This document shows, in pieces, positions 24,739-32,856 of a DNA stretch of 64,000 nucleotides. The notes below the pieces were generated by a model. It did not search any database. It was given only the letters and a program-made list of their open reading frames with translations, and was not told where the DNA came from. This DNA is from Pseudorhodoferax soli. Its GTDB lineage: Bacteria; Pseudomonadota; Gammaproteobacteria; Burkholderiales; Burkholderiaceae_C. Both the position numbers and the translations under genes were made by a program. The stretch lies in NCBI RefSeq assembly GCF_003337555.1, contig NZ_QPJK01000009.1, positions 124,001-188,000 of the forward strand, read 5' to 3'. Position 1 is the stretch's first letter. Every line of letters starts with the position of its first letter.

Positions 24739-25835
24739 GCCGCGCCATGCGTGCGATGGCGACGCGCCGCAGCGTGCTGGCCACGTTGGCATCCACGGCC
24801 TGCGCGCCCGGCCTCGCGCTGGCGCAGGACGAGTTCGAGCGCGCCGGCCTCAAGGGCGCGGGTTCCACCTTCGTCTACCCGCTGGCCGCGCGCTGGGTGC
24901 AGCAGTACCGCCACCACCTGGCCGGTGGCATCCGTTTCGCCGCGCCCAACACGGGCCTGGATGACGACATGAACGGCGTGGCGCTGGACTACGAGCCGGT
25001 CGGCTCCTCGGCCGGCATCCAGCGCCTGCAAGCCCATGCGGTGGACTTCGCGCTGAGCGAGATCCCGCTGTCCTCGGCCGAACTGCGGCGCCACCGCCTG
25101 CTGCAGTTCCCGGTGGTGCTGGGCAGCATCGCGGTGGCCGCGAACCTGCCCGGCGTGGCGCCAGGGGCGCTGCGCCTCACCGGGCCGGTGCTGGCCGACA
25201 TCCAGCTGGGCAAGATCAGGCGCTGGTCCGATCCGGCCCTGCGCGCGCTGAACCCGCAGCTGCCGTTGCCGCAGGCCGAGATCCGGCTGGTGCACCGCAG
25301 CGACGGGTCGGGCAGCACCTTCACGCTGACACGCTACCTGGCCGGCCAGAGCGCCGAGTGGCGCGAACGCGTGGGCGCGGATGCACAGGTGCCATGGCCT
25401 GCCGGCACCGGCGCGCGCGGCAGTTCCGGCATGGTCGCGGCGCTGCGCGGCACGCCGCATGCGCTGGGCTACCTGGACGAGGTGCAGGCGCGCCAGGCGC
25501 AGCTGGCCACCGCGGCGCTGCAGAACGCGGCCGGCCGGTTCGTGGCACCGGGCGCAGCAGGTGCCGCAGCCGCTGCGCAAGCGGCCGCCTGGGATGCCGC
25601 GGCCGACTTCAACCAGGTGCTGGTCGGCATGCCGGGCGAGGGCACCTACCCTGTCGTGGCCGCGGTGTTCGGCCTCATGCGCGAGCGCCCTGGCACCGGG
25701 CGCGACCGGCGCACCATGGCCTTCTTCGACTGGGCGCTGGTCGAGGGCCGCGCCGCTGCCGAGCAACTGGGCTATGTGCCGCTGCCGGTCGCGGTGATCG
25801 GCAAGGTGCGCGACTCAGTCCGCAGCGCGCAGTGA
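24735..25835 (+). CDS. PstS-like phosphate-binding periplasmic protein
   Basis: A 366-residue secreted protein. The signal peptide ends near ALAQDEFE. PstS-family phosphate-binding loops are GAGSTFVYPL (about 37-46) and RSDGSGSTFTLTRYL, with ASFALSE-like VDFALSEIPLS between. The start ATG at 24735 overlaps the symporter stop (ATGA). No pstC, pstA or pstB follows, so it may scavenge phosphate for a distant Pst system, act with the Na/Pi symporter, or have a sensing role. Confidence 0.85.
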   Translation: MSRAMRAMATRRSVLATLASTACAPGLALAQDEFERAGLKGAGSTFVYPLAARWVQQYRHHLAGGIRFAAPNTGLDDDMNGVALDYEPVGSSAGIQRLQAHAVDFALSEIPLSSAELRRHRLLQFPVVLGSIAVAANLPGVAPGALRLTGPVLADIQLGKIRRWSDPALRALNPQLPLPQAEIRLVHRSDGSGSTFTLTRYLAGQSAEWRERVGADAQVPWPAGTGARGSSGMVAALRGTPHALGYLDEVQARQAQLATAALQNAAGRFVAPGAAGAAAAAQAAAWDAAADFNQVLVGMPGEGTYPVVAAVFGLMRERPGTGRDRRTMAFFDWALVEGRAAAEQLGYVPLPVAVIGKVRDSVRSAQ

Positions 25836-26150
25836 AGTCACGGTGAGGGCGCCGTCGATCTCGTCCGCCGTGAACCTCACCTTGTCGCCTGGCTTGACGG
25901 TGTCCAGCATCCTCGGATCGGCCACCCGGAACACCATGGACATCGGTGGCATGTCCAGGTTCGGGATGGGGCCGTGGCGCAGCGTGAGCTTGCCTTGCGG
26001 CAGGTCCACCTTGCGGACTTCCCCTTCGACGAGCGGTGCCGCGCCGGGCTGCTGCTGAGCGCCGGAGCCGGGAGTTGGGGCAGGCTGTGCCTGCGCGGCC
26101 AGGGCAGCGCAGGCGACGGCCGCCGCGGCCAGGAGGTGTGCGAATTTCAT
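25815..26150 (-). CDS. CusF-like periplasmic copper-binding protein
   Basis: A 111-residue protein: signal peptide (1-21), a low-complexity Pro/Gln/Ala spacer, then a small OB-like CusF domain with VDLPQGKLTLRHGPIPNL and DMPPMSMVF. The His and two Met copper ligands are present, while the tryptophan that caps Cu(I) in E. coli CusF is replaced by Met. Its 3' end overlaps the convergent PstS-like gene by 21 bp. It is the distal gene of the copper cluster. Confidence 0.88.
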   Translation of the reverse strand: MKFAHLLAAAAVACAALAAQAQPAPTPGSGAQQQPGAAPLVEGEVRKVDLPQGKLTLRHGPIPNLDMPPMSMVFRVADPRMLDTVKPGDKVRFTADEIDGALTVTSLRAAD

Positions 26151-26272
26151 GCGAAGCTTTCAGGCGTGGGTTGTGGTGCGTGGCGACCGGTGCGCGGGCC
26201 GGTCTTCTCGATGCGCAGGGCGTCGGATGCGGCCCCGTGGTTTCCGGTCGCATGCAGGCGGGCGCTGCGTCG

Positions 26273-26412
26273 GACCTTCAGCCGGCCGACCATTTCGGCC
26301 CCCAGATGCCTGCGGAGCAGGCGGCAAATGCGAACGCGCCGGCCTGGTTGAATTGCCACACGATCGCGCCACGCGCGCCCGGATTGACGTGGGCCATGCG
26401 GGCTTCCTCGGT
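26273..26412 (-). pseudogene. Remnant of a cupredoxin-type copper-binding protein, frameshifted
   Basis: Just after the multicopper oxidase stop, the minus strand encodes EEARMAHVNPGARGAIVWQF followed by NQAGAFAFA, which closely resembles the C-terminal half of plastocyanin-like proteins usually linked to copper operons. The reading frame then breaks at about 26320-26326. The next frame continues with HLGAEMVGRLKV, the expected family ending. One missing base where a copper-ligand cysteine codon would be explains the break. The N-terminal half is absent, so this is more than a simple sequencing error. The second frame runs open to 26147 without further homology. Confidence 0.65.
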
Positions 26413-26413
26413 G

Positions 26414-27787
26414 TCAGTGGTTGGCGTGGCCACCGCCGGAGGGCTTGCGCACGCGCATGGTGTTGCGGTCGCCCTGCGGTGCTGGCGCGCGGGCAGGCTG
26501 TTCCAGGTCGCCCTTGAATTCATAGGCGACAGTGCCGGGCGGATGGCGGTAGGGGGCAGGCTCCCGGAAGTCGCCTGGCCGCACCGCGTCGCGCACCTTG
26601 ACGACGCTGAACATGCCGCCCATCTCCATCGGACCGAAGGGCCCGGTGCCGGTCATCATGGGCAGCGTGTTGTCCGGCAGCGGCATCTCCATCGCGCCCA
26701 TGTCCGCCATGCCCTTGTCGCCCATGACCATGTAGTCGGGCACGAGCCGGGTGATGCGCTCGGCCACGCCCTTGTGGTCCACACCGATCATGTTGGGCAC
26801 ATCGTGGCCCATGGCATTCATGGTGTGGTGCGACTTGTGGCAGTGGATGGCCCAGTCGCCGGCCACCGCGTCGAACTCGAATGCGCGCATCTGGCCCACG
26901 GCGATGTCCGTGGTGACCTCGGGCCACCGCGCCGCTGGCGGCACCCAGCCGCCGTCCGTCCCCGTGACCACGAAGTGCGGCCCGTGCATGTGGATCGGGT
27001 GGTTGGTCATGGTGAGGTTGCCTACGCGCACGCGCACGCGGTCGCCGGTGCGGCACACCAGCGGGTCGATGCCGGGGAACACGCGGCTGTTCCAGGTCCA
27101 CATGTTGAAGTCGGTCATCTCGGCCGTCTTCGGCGTGGCCGCGCCGGGTTCGATGTCGTAGGCGGCCAGCAGGAAGACGAAGTCGCGGTCCACCCGCATC
27201 TGCCGCTGGTCCTTGGGGTGGACGATGAACATGCCCATCATGCCCATCGCCATCTGGGTCATCTCGTCGGCATGCGGGTGGTACATGTGGGTGCCGGCGC
27301 GCAGCAGCGTGAACTCGTAGACGAAGGTCTTGCCCACCGGGATGTGCGGCTGCGTGAGGCCGCCCACGCCATCCATGCCCGAGGGCAGCAGGATGCCGTG
27401 CCAGTGCACGGTGGTGTGCTCGGGCAGCTTGTTCGTCACGAAGATGCGCACCCGGTCGCCTTCGACGGCTTCGATGGTCGGCCCCGGGCTGGCGCCGTTG
27501 TAGCCCCACAGGTTGGCCTTCATGCCGGGCGCGAATTCGCGCACCACGGGTTCGGCGACGAGGTGGAACTCCTTCACGCCGTTGTGCATGCGCCAGGGCA
27601 GGCTCCAGCCGTTGAGCGTGGCGACCGGGTTGTACGGCCGGCCCGTGTCGGGCGGGCGCGGCGGCTGCATGGTCGGCGAGGTCTGGTAGACGGCCTCCGG
27701 CAGGGAGGCGGCGCCCACGCGGCTGACCGCCGTGGCACCGAGGGCGACGGCGCCTGCCGTCCGGAAGAAGTTTCTGCGGTTTGACAT
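26414..27787 (-). CDS. Periplasmic multicopper oxidase (copper resistance)
   Basis: A 457-residue multicopper oxidase. The N-terminus NRRNFFRTAGAVALG is Tat-signal-like, suited to export of a folded copper enzyme. All four copper-ligand motifs are visible: TVHWHG, HMYHPHADEM, NHPIHMHG and HCHKSHHTMNAMGH. A Met/Gly-rich patch (GMADMGAMEM) near the end may bind Cu(I). It probably oxidises Cu(I) to the less toxic Cu(II). The gene starts 10 bp after the TolC-type gene ends. Confidence 0.93.
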   Translation of the reverse strand: MSNRRNFFRTAGAVALGATAVSRVGAASLPEAVYQTSPTMQPPRPPDTGRPYNPVATLNGWSLPWRMHNGVKEFHLVAEPVVREFAPGMKANLWGYNGASPGPTIEAVEGDRVRIFVTNKLPEHTTVHWHGILLPSGMDGVGGLTQPHIPVGKTFVYEFTLLRAGTHMYHPHADEMTQMAMGMMGMFIVHPKDQRQMRVDRDFVFLLAAYDIEPGAATPKTAEMTDFNMWTWNSRVFPGIDPLVCRTGDRVRVRVGNLTMTNHPIHMHGPHFVVTGTDGGWVPPAARWPEVTTDIAVGQMRAFEFDAVAGDWAIHCHKSHHTMNAMGHDVPNMIGVDHKGVAERITRLVPDYMVMGDKGMADMGAMEMPLPDNTLPMMTGTGPFGPMEMGGMFSVVKVRDAVRPGDFREPAPYRHPPGTVAYEFKGDLEQPARAPAPQGDRNTMRVRKPSGGGHANH

Positions 27788-27797
27788 GTTTGCTCTT

Positions 27798-29204
27798 TCA
27801 GTGGCCGGCGGACGGCGCGCCTACCGCTGTGGCAGTGGAGGCCGCGGGGACGGAGGGGCCGGCAGGGGAGAGGCCGGTCAGTGCGGTCTGCAGGTCGGTC
27901 TGCGCGACCCAGAAGTCGCGCAAGGCCTGCACGGAGCCCGTGACGCCCCGGACCTGTTCGCGCGCATCGGCCAGCAGCTCGAACACGCCGATCAGCATGC
28001 CGTTGTAGCGCAGCAGGTTCTCTTCGGAAATGCGCTTGCGCAGCGGAACCACCTCGTCGCGGTAGTGCTGCGCGAGGTCGTAGGCCGTCCGGTAGGCGGA
28101 GTAGGACTCCCGCACTTCGGAGCGCGCGTTCACGGCGACGGCGGCCAGGCGGTGCACGGCCTGCATGTAGGTCGCCTGCGCACGTGCGGACCGGGCGGAG
28201 CCGAAGTCGAACAAGGGGATGGGCAGTTCGACCGCGTAGCCGTTCTGCCGGCGCTCGCCGCTCTCGCTCTTGTTCTGGTAGCCCACCTCCAGCCCGTCGA
28301 TGAAGCGCGTGGCGTTCGTCAGCCCGAGCGTGCGGGCCGTCGCCTCCGTGGCGCGCCTGGCCATCAGCACGTCCAGGCGCGTGGCGATGGCCGTCTGCTC
28401 GGCGTTGTGCGGCGTGGTCGGCTGCCCCGGCAGGGCTGGCAGGCGTTCCGGCAGCGTGTAGCCCAGCTGCTCGCCCGACAGCCCCAGCAGGCGGGTCAGG
28501 CGCTCGCGCTCGGCCACGGCCTGGTGCTGCGCGCGGGCGAGCCCGGCCGTGGCGTCGGCATGGAAGGCCTGCTCGCGCATCTGCGCCAGCTTGTTGAAGC
28601 TGCCCGCCTGCAGCATGCGCCTGGCCAGTTCATTGGAGGCATCGGCCGCCTCCTTGACCTGGCGCAGGTACTTGACTGTCTCCTGCGCGGCGACGGCGCC
28701 GAAGTAGGCACGCCGCGTGTCGGCGGCAAGGCCGACGGCCTGCGCTGCGGCCAGGTATTGCGCCTGCTCGAAGTTGCGCTGCTGCACCTGGGTCGCGGCC
28801 GGCATGGTCAGCAGGCCCAGCACGTCGAACATCACCGAGCGCTCGATCTCGGCGGCGCCGCCGCCCAGCGCCATGCGGCCGAAGCCGAACACGGGATTGC
28901 GCAGCCGGCCGGCCTGGACGAGATCCGCCTCGGCAATGCCCAGCTGGCTGAAGCTGGCCTGCAATCCGCGGTTGTTCAAGAGGGCGAGCTCGACCGCGGC
29001 CTCCGGCGTGAGGGGCTGGGCCAGGAGTTCCGCCACGCGGGCCCGGGCCTGGCCGGCGTCCTGCGCAGACCGCTGCGGCGCGATGCCCTGTCCGGCACGC
29101 TCCTTGGTGAGTTCGGACACCCGGTCCATGCCGCCGTCGGGCGAGAACGCAGCACAGCCCGCCAGCACCGATGCGGCCAGGGCCGCGGCCGTGGCACGCA
29201 TCAT
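27798..29204 (-). CDS. TolC-family outer-membrane efflux lipoprotein (copper operon)
   Basis: A 468-residue outer-membrane factor. The lipobox is in VLAGCAAF (Cys near 16), followed by two outer-membrane-efflux repeats with long helices (AVELALLNNRGLQASFSQLG; later RSEVRESYSAYRTAYDLAQ). The ATG at 29204 follows GGAGG; an adjacent ATG at 29201 is possible. It shares a 4-bp overlap with the upstream small His-rich gene. No RND pump or membrane-fusion gene is in the cluster, so it either works with a distant CusBA-like pump or has a stand-alone role seen in similar operons. Confidence 0.88.
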   Translation of the reverse strand: MMRATAAALAASVLAGCAAFSPDGGMDRVSELTKERAGQGIAPQRSAQDAGQARARVAELLAQPLTPEAAVELALLNNRGLQASFSQLGIAEADLVQAGRLRNPVFGFGRMALGGGAAEIERSVMFDVLGLLTMPAATQVQQRNFEQAQYLAAAQAVGLAADTRRAYFGAVAAQETVKYLRQVKEAADASNELARRMLQAGSFNKLAQMREQAFHADATAGLARAQHQAVAERERLTRLLGLSGEQLGYTLPERLPALPGQPTTPHNAEQTAIATRLDVLMARRATEATARTLGLTNATRFIDGLEVGYQNKSESGERRQNGYAVELPIPLFDFGSARSARAQATYMQAVHRLAAVAVNARSEVRESYSAYRTAYDLAQHYRDEVVPLRKRISEENLLRYNGMLIGVFELLADAREQVRGVTGSVQALRDFWVAQTDLQTALTGLSPAGPSVPAASTATAVGAPSAGH

Positions 29205-29530
29205 GGCCGGCCTCCATGCATGTGCATGTGGTGGCCCGCCGGCGTAGGTGGCGGTTGGCTGGCTGCGCCCTGTGGCGGCGCAGGCATGGCGTGGGCGCCG
29301 TGCCCGCCGGCCGGGCCCGGCGCCGGGGCCACGAGCCTGTCGTTGAGCTGGCGCCAGTTGCCGGGCGGGATCTCCTGCCACGGCGTGTAGTCGGAAAAGG
29401 CCGATGCATGGCGCAGGGCCGGCGCGGGGGCGGCCGGGTCGTCGGGGCGGGCGCCCTCGGCCTGGGCGAATGCGCCCAGTGGCAGGCACAGCACCAGCAC
29501 CGGTGCGGCCCGCAGGAGAAGTGTGTTCAT
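29201..29530 (-). CDS. Small secreted His-rich protein, copper operon
   Basis: A 109-residue protein with a signal peptide (1-23, ending AFAQ). The mature part has ASAFSDYTPWQEIPPGNWRQ, a short element often seen in proteins encoded beside copper efflux genes, then a Pro-rich tail ending HHMHMHGG that could bind metal. The stop overlaps the lipoprotein gene start by 4 bp. No enzymatic domain is recognised; a copper-binding or adaptor role is inferred. Confidence 0.75.
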   Translation of the reverse strand: MNTLLLRAAPVLVLCLPLGAFAQAEGARPDDPAAPAPALRHASAFSDYTPWQEIPPGNWRQLNDRLVAPAPGPAGGHGAHAMPAPPQGAASQPPPTPAGHHMHMHGGRP

Positions 29531-29633
29531 CGTTCGGAACCATGTGAGAGAACTGGCTGCATGCCAGAGACGCCCGAGCATCCGCACAGCGGACGCACGA
29601 GCCCCATCGGGCCTCCCGCGGAGGCCTCGTGGG

Positions 29634-30035
29634 TCAGACGGTTCGTGGAGGGCGCTCCTGGCCGTCCGACAGGAACGTCGGGGCCGGGGCCGGGAGATCG
29701 GGGAAGGGGGCGGAGGCCCGGTCGAGGGGTGATGCGAGGCCGCCTGCCGCGCTTGGCACCGGTGGCGTTGCGCACGACGCGGAACACATGTTGCACTGGT
29801 CGGGGCCGGTCGCATGCGCGTGGTCGGCGGCCGTGTCGTCGCCGCCGTGGGGATGTCCGGCCTGCGCATGCCCGTCCCCATGGTCGCCGTGCGCCTGGCC
29901 GTCGGCATGTGCGCCGACGAGGTGCTGCACCGGCACGCTTGCTGCCGGCGGGCACGCCATGGCTGCCGCCATCGCGCCCCGGATGGGGAGCAACACGGCG
30001 AGCAGTACGAGCAGCCAGATGCGAAGCAGTTTCAC
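29634..30035 (-). CDS. DUF2946-like His/Cys-rich secreted protein, first gene of copper operon
   Basis: A 133-residue protein from GTG 30035 (KLLRIWLLVLLAVLLP begins a signal peptide). The mature region is His/Asp-rich (AHADGQAHGDHGDGHAQ) and has a Cys patch QCNMCSASC, like DUF2946 proteins of copper clusters. GTG at 30071 would add 12 Arg-rich residues, but it lies only about 13 bp past the predicted -10 box, leaving almost no leader; 30035 is therefore preferred. It is the promoter-proximal gene of the copper operon. Confidence 0.65.
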   Translation of the reverse strand: MKLLRIWLLVLLAVLLPIRGAMAAAMACPPAASVPVQHLVGAHADGQAHGDHGDGHAQAGHPHGGDDTAADHAHATGPDQCNMCSASCATPPVPSAAGGLASPLDRASAPFPDLPAPAPTFLSDGQERPPRTV

Positions 30036-30083
30036 AGGGTTGGAGCGACGGGAGGACCGCCGTCGATTCACGACATCACCGCC

Positions 30084-30114
30084 ATGCTAAACCTTGCCAT
30101 CGGGACAAGGTCAA
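30084..30114 (-). promoter_or_regulatory. CueR/MerR-type promoter of the copper operon
   Basis: On the minus strand, -35 TTGACC (30114-30109) and -10 TAGCAT (30089-30084) are separated by 19 bp, the over-long spacer typical of MerR-family promoters. Within it lies the dyad ACCTTG-N9-CAAGGT (30091-30111), matching the CueR/copper MerR operator style. It faces the copper genes to its left. No cueR-like gene is in the window, so the regulator is elsewhere. Confidence 0.72.
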
Positions 30115-30143
30115 TGGCTGCCGTGGCATGGCGCCGCGCTCCG

Positions 30144-30230
30144 TGCCCCATGTGCGGCATGGCGCTGGAAGCGCGCATCGGGGCCGAGGATAAGGGGCAC
30201 AGCGCCGAGCTGCGGGACACGCAGCGGCGC
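30144..30230 (+). pseudogene. Fragment of a copper P-type ATPase N-terminal region
   Basis: The plus strand encodes CPMCGMALEARIGAEDK followed by AELRDTQRR. This matches the metal-binding CPxCGMALE element and the following ELRDMTRRF-like stretch that precede the first transmembrane helix of CopA/SilP-type ATPases. Homology stops abruptly at about 30230 and no start, membrane helices or ATP site follow. It looks like debris from a copA gene once divergent from the copper operon across the CueR-type promoter. Confidence 0.55.
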
Positions 30231-30316
30231 CCTGGGGGCTCGGTGCGGCATTACCGCACCGCTGTCCGCGCTGAAGCTCGACGCGCAAAAGGCCAGCCCA
30301 GCGGGAAGAGGCCGGG

Positions 30317-30841
30317 CTAACCCTCCGGTGGCGTGACGCTGTGCTGCGGCGCATCGGCCTTGCGCTCGAACAAGCGTGCGAACAGCGGCAGCGAGGCCAT
30401 GATGGCCAGCGTCAGAAGGGTGGCGAGGATGGCCGTGCTCTCCTTGCCGAGCCCGGCGGCCACGCCGATGGCCGCCGTCATCCAGATGCCGGCCGCCGTG
30501 GTCAGGCCCTTGACCTGGCTTTCGGCATCGCCCTTCAGGATGGTGCCGGCGCCCAGGAAGCCGACGCCGGCGATCACGCCCTGCAGCACGCGGCTCATGT
30601 CGGCGGCGACGATGTCGAACTGCTGCGAGGCCAGCACGAACATGGCCGCGCCCATGGCCACCAGCATGTGGGTGCGAACGCCAGCTGCCTTGCCCTTGGA
30701 TTCGCGCTCGATGCCGAGCAGGCCACCGAGCAGCGCCGCCAGGGCCAGGCGCAGCACGATGCGCGTGGCGTCTTCCAGGCTGCGCAGGTCGGAGAACTCC
30801 AGTGCGATGGTGTCGCCGATGCGTGCCAGGGCGTTGTCCAT
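30317..30841 (-). CDS. MgtC/SapB-family inner-membrane protein
   Basis: A 174-residue membrane protein with about five hydrophobic helices. The MgtC signature is clear: LALAALLGGLLGIERE, KAAGVRTHMLVAMGAA and GVIAGVGFLGAGTILK, plus GLTTAAGIWMTAAIGVAAG. It lacks the long soluble C-terminal domain of Salmonella MgtC. It probably modulates Mg2+ homeostasis or F-ATPase in stress. Its start lies 13 bp from the stop of the transglycosylase gene upstream, so the two may be co-transcribed. Confidence 0.9.
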   Translation of the reverse strand: MDNALARIGDTIALEFSDLRSLEDATRIVLRLALAALLGGLLGIERESKGKAAGVRTHMLVAMGAAMFVLASQQFDIVAADMSRVLQGVIAGVGFLGAGTILKGDAESQVKGLTTAAGIWMTAAIGVAAGLGKESTAILATLLTLAIMASLPLFARLFERKADAPQHSVTPPEG

Positions 30842-30854
30842 CGCGCGCGGTCCT

Positions 30855-32846
30855 TCAGGGGAGTTCGCGGCTCGGGTCGGGCGCCCCGGCGGCCAGTGGG
30901 CCCACGGAGCCCATGCGCGCCTTCAGCGACTGCGGCTGGCCCGTCAGGATGGCGGCGTAGTTGGTGGCGTTGGAGACCACCTTCTTCACGTAATCGCGCG
31001 TTTCGGTGAACGGGATGTTCTCGGCCCAGATGGCGGCCTCCAGCGTCGGGCTGCCTGCCTGGCCGCGCCACACCCGGGGCCGGCCCGGGCCGGCGTTGTA
31101 GGCCGCGGCGGCCAACGGCAGGGAGCCGGCGAAGTCGTCCAGCACGAGCTTGAGGTAGCCGGTGCCGATGGCGATGTTGGTCTCGCGCTCGTTGATCTGG
31201 CCAGGCGTGAAGTCCGCCAGGCCGATCTTGCGCGCCGTCCAGCGCGCGGTGGCCGGCATCACCTGCATGAGGCCGGAGGCGCCCACGTGCGAGCGCGCGT
31301 CCATGATGAAGCGCGACTCCTGGCGGATCAGGCCGTAGACGAAGGCCGGATCGAGGTTGATGGCGCGGCTGCGCGGCACCACCGAGTCCTGCAGCGGCAT
31401 CGGGAAGCGCTGCGCGAAGTCGATGGACTGGCGCGTGCGCTCGCTGGTGTTGATGCAGCGGTCCCAGACCTCGCGCTCGCAGGCCAGCTCGGCGGCGGCC
31501 AGCAGGTCGCGCTCGGCCATGCCGCCCGGGCTGTGCAGGTTGGTGGCGTAGTTCCACTCGCGCACGCCTTCGCTGCGCAAGCCCATGCCGATGGCATAGA
31601 GCGCGCGCTGCAGACTGGGGTTGCTGCGGGCCAGGGCTTTCTCGTCCGGCGTGAGCGGCGGCGGCGGGGGCGGCACCTCGATCTTGCGGCCGAGCTCTTC
31701 GAGTGCCAGCTGCTCGTAGAAGCCGCGCACGCTGGCGATGCTCTCGTACAGCTGCAGCGCTTCGGCACGGTCTGCCTCGCTGCCGATCTTCTGCAGCGCA
31801 CGGGCGCGCCAGTAGATCCAGGTCGGGTCCAGGCGGCTCTCGTCGCCCATGGCCTGGATGGTGGTGGTCAGCGCCTTCCACTGGCCTTCGCGCAGCGCGG
31901 TGCGGGCCTTCCAGGCCAGCATCTCGTCGTGCAGGTCGGTGTCGCGCTGCACCTTGCTGAAGTACTCCCACGTCGAGGGCGAGCGGCGGATCGCGGCCTG
32001 CTTGCCGATGGTGCCCCAGATCCAGTTGCGCTCCTCGGCGGTGAGCTGCACGCTCCACTTGCTGTCCAGTGCCGCAGCGGCCTGCTCGGGATCAGAGGCC
32101 GCCAGCTTGACCAGGGCCAGCGTGATGAGTTCGCGGCGCAGCTTGGAGGCGGCGAGGCTGCGCCCTGCGAGGTAGCGCACCGGGCTGTCGAGCAACTGGC
32201 CGACCTGGTCCAGCACCTCGGGCGCGACGATCTGCACGGCGTCGCGCGTGGCGCGGCCGCGGCCGGCCTCGGCCGACAGGCGCGCCTTGCGCCAGACATC
32301 CTCGGCGGGCAGGCGGCGGGTGGCGTAGAGGCGTTCGGCCGCCTGGGTGCAGCCGTCGTCGGCGTCGCGCTGCGCAAGCCACAGGCGGCGCACATCCTCG
32401 GCCACCACCTGCGAGGCGGGCTGGTTGCTGCGCAGCTGGTCGACGAGCAGGGCATAGCAGCGCACCTGGCGGTCGTCGCCCATGCGGAACTGCGGGTGTT
32501 CGGCGGCGAAGGTGCCCCAGTCTCGGCGCTGGCCCAGCAGCAGCAGCCAGTCGTTGCGCAGGCGGTCTTCCTGGTAGCTGCCGGCGTAGCGGGCGCTGAA
32601 GGCCTGCATGTCGGCGCTCGTGAAGTCCTCCAGCCGGCTGCGGGCTTCCCAGTAGGCCGCCCAGGGTTCCAGCACATGGCCGCGCACCTGCGGCAGCAGG
32701 CCGGCCAGGCGCGCCTTGTCGCCGCGCCGGGCGGCCTGCTGCATGTCCAGGATGAGCTGGTCAGCGCTGGTCTGGGCCGTGCTTGGCAGGGCCGCGCCCA
32801 GGCCGGCCATGAGAACGATCGATGTCAGAATGGCCCGTACTTGCAT
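30855..32846 (-). CDS. slt: Soluble lytic murein transglycosylase
   Basis: A 663-residue periplasmic enzyme. A signal peptide (1-25, ending STAQT) is followed by a long superhelical U-domain and a C-terminal SLT domain with the catalytic glutamate in RQESRF, then GLMQVMPATA and AAYNAGPGR. It cuts peptidoglycan between MurNAc and GlcNAc with formation of 1,6-anhydroMurNAc. A poly-proline linker (PPPPPP, about residues 423-428) separates the domains. The start ATG at 32846 is divergent from the cyclo-ligase gene, 10 bp apart, so the promoters overlap the coding ends. Confidence 0.95.
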   Translation of the reverse strand: MQVRAILTSIVLMAGLGAALPSTAQTSADQLILDMQQAARRGDKARLAGLLPQVRGHVLEPWAAYWEARSRLEDFTSADMQAFSARYAGSYQEDRLRNDWLLLLGQRRDWGTFAAEHPQFRMGDDRQVRCYALLVDQLRSNQPASQVVAEDVRRLWLAQRDADDGCTQAAERLYATRRLPAEDVWRKARLSAEAGRGRATRDAVQIVAPEVLDQVGQLLDSPVRYLAGRSLAASKLRRELITLALVKLAASDPEQAAAALDSKWSVQLTAEERNWIWGTIGKQAAIRRSPSTWEYFSKVQRDTDLHDEMLAWKARTALREGQWKALTTTIQAMGDESRLDPTWIYWRARALQKIGSEADRAEALQLYESIASVRGFYEQLALEELGRKIEVPPPPPPLTPDEKALARSNPSLQRALYAIGMGLRSEGVREWNYATNLHSPGGMAERDLLAAAELACEREVWDRCINTSERTRQSIDFAQRFPMPLQDSVVPRSRAINLDPAFVYGLIRQESRFIMDARSHVGASGLMQVMPATARWTARKIGLADFTPGQINERETNIAIGTGYLKLVLDDFAGSLPLAAAAYNAGPGRPRVWRGQAGSPTLEAAIWAENIPFTETRDYVKKVVSNATNYAAILTGQPQSLKARMGSVGPLAAGAPDPSRELP

Positions 32847-32856
32847 GGGGAGGATT

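Noticed and set aside
22804-24792. Long minus-strand open frame opposite the Na/Pi symporter
   Set aside because: Low-complexity His/Gln/Arg-rich translation with no recognised family; the plus strand has two clear transporter repeats.
30115-30316. Intact small gene on the plus strand after the CueR-type promoter
   Set aside because: The frame has a recognisable piece of a copper ATPase but no complete domain, so it was called as debris instead of a gene.
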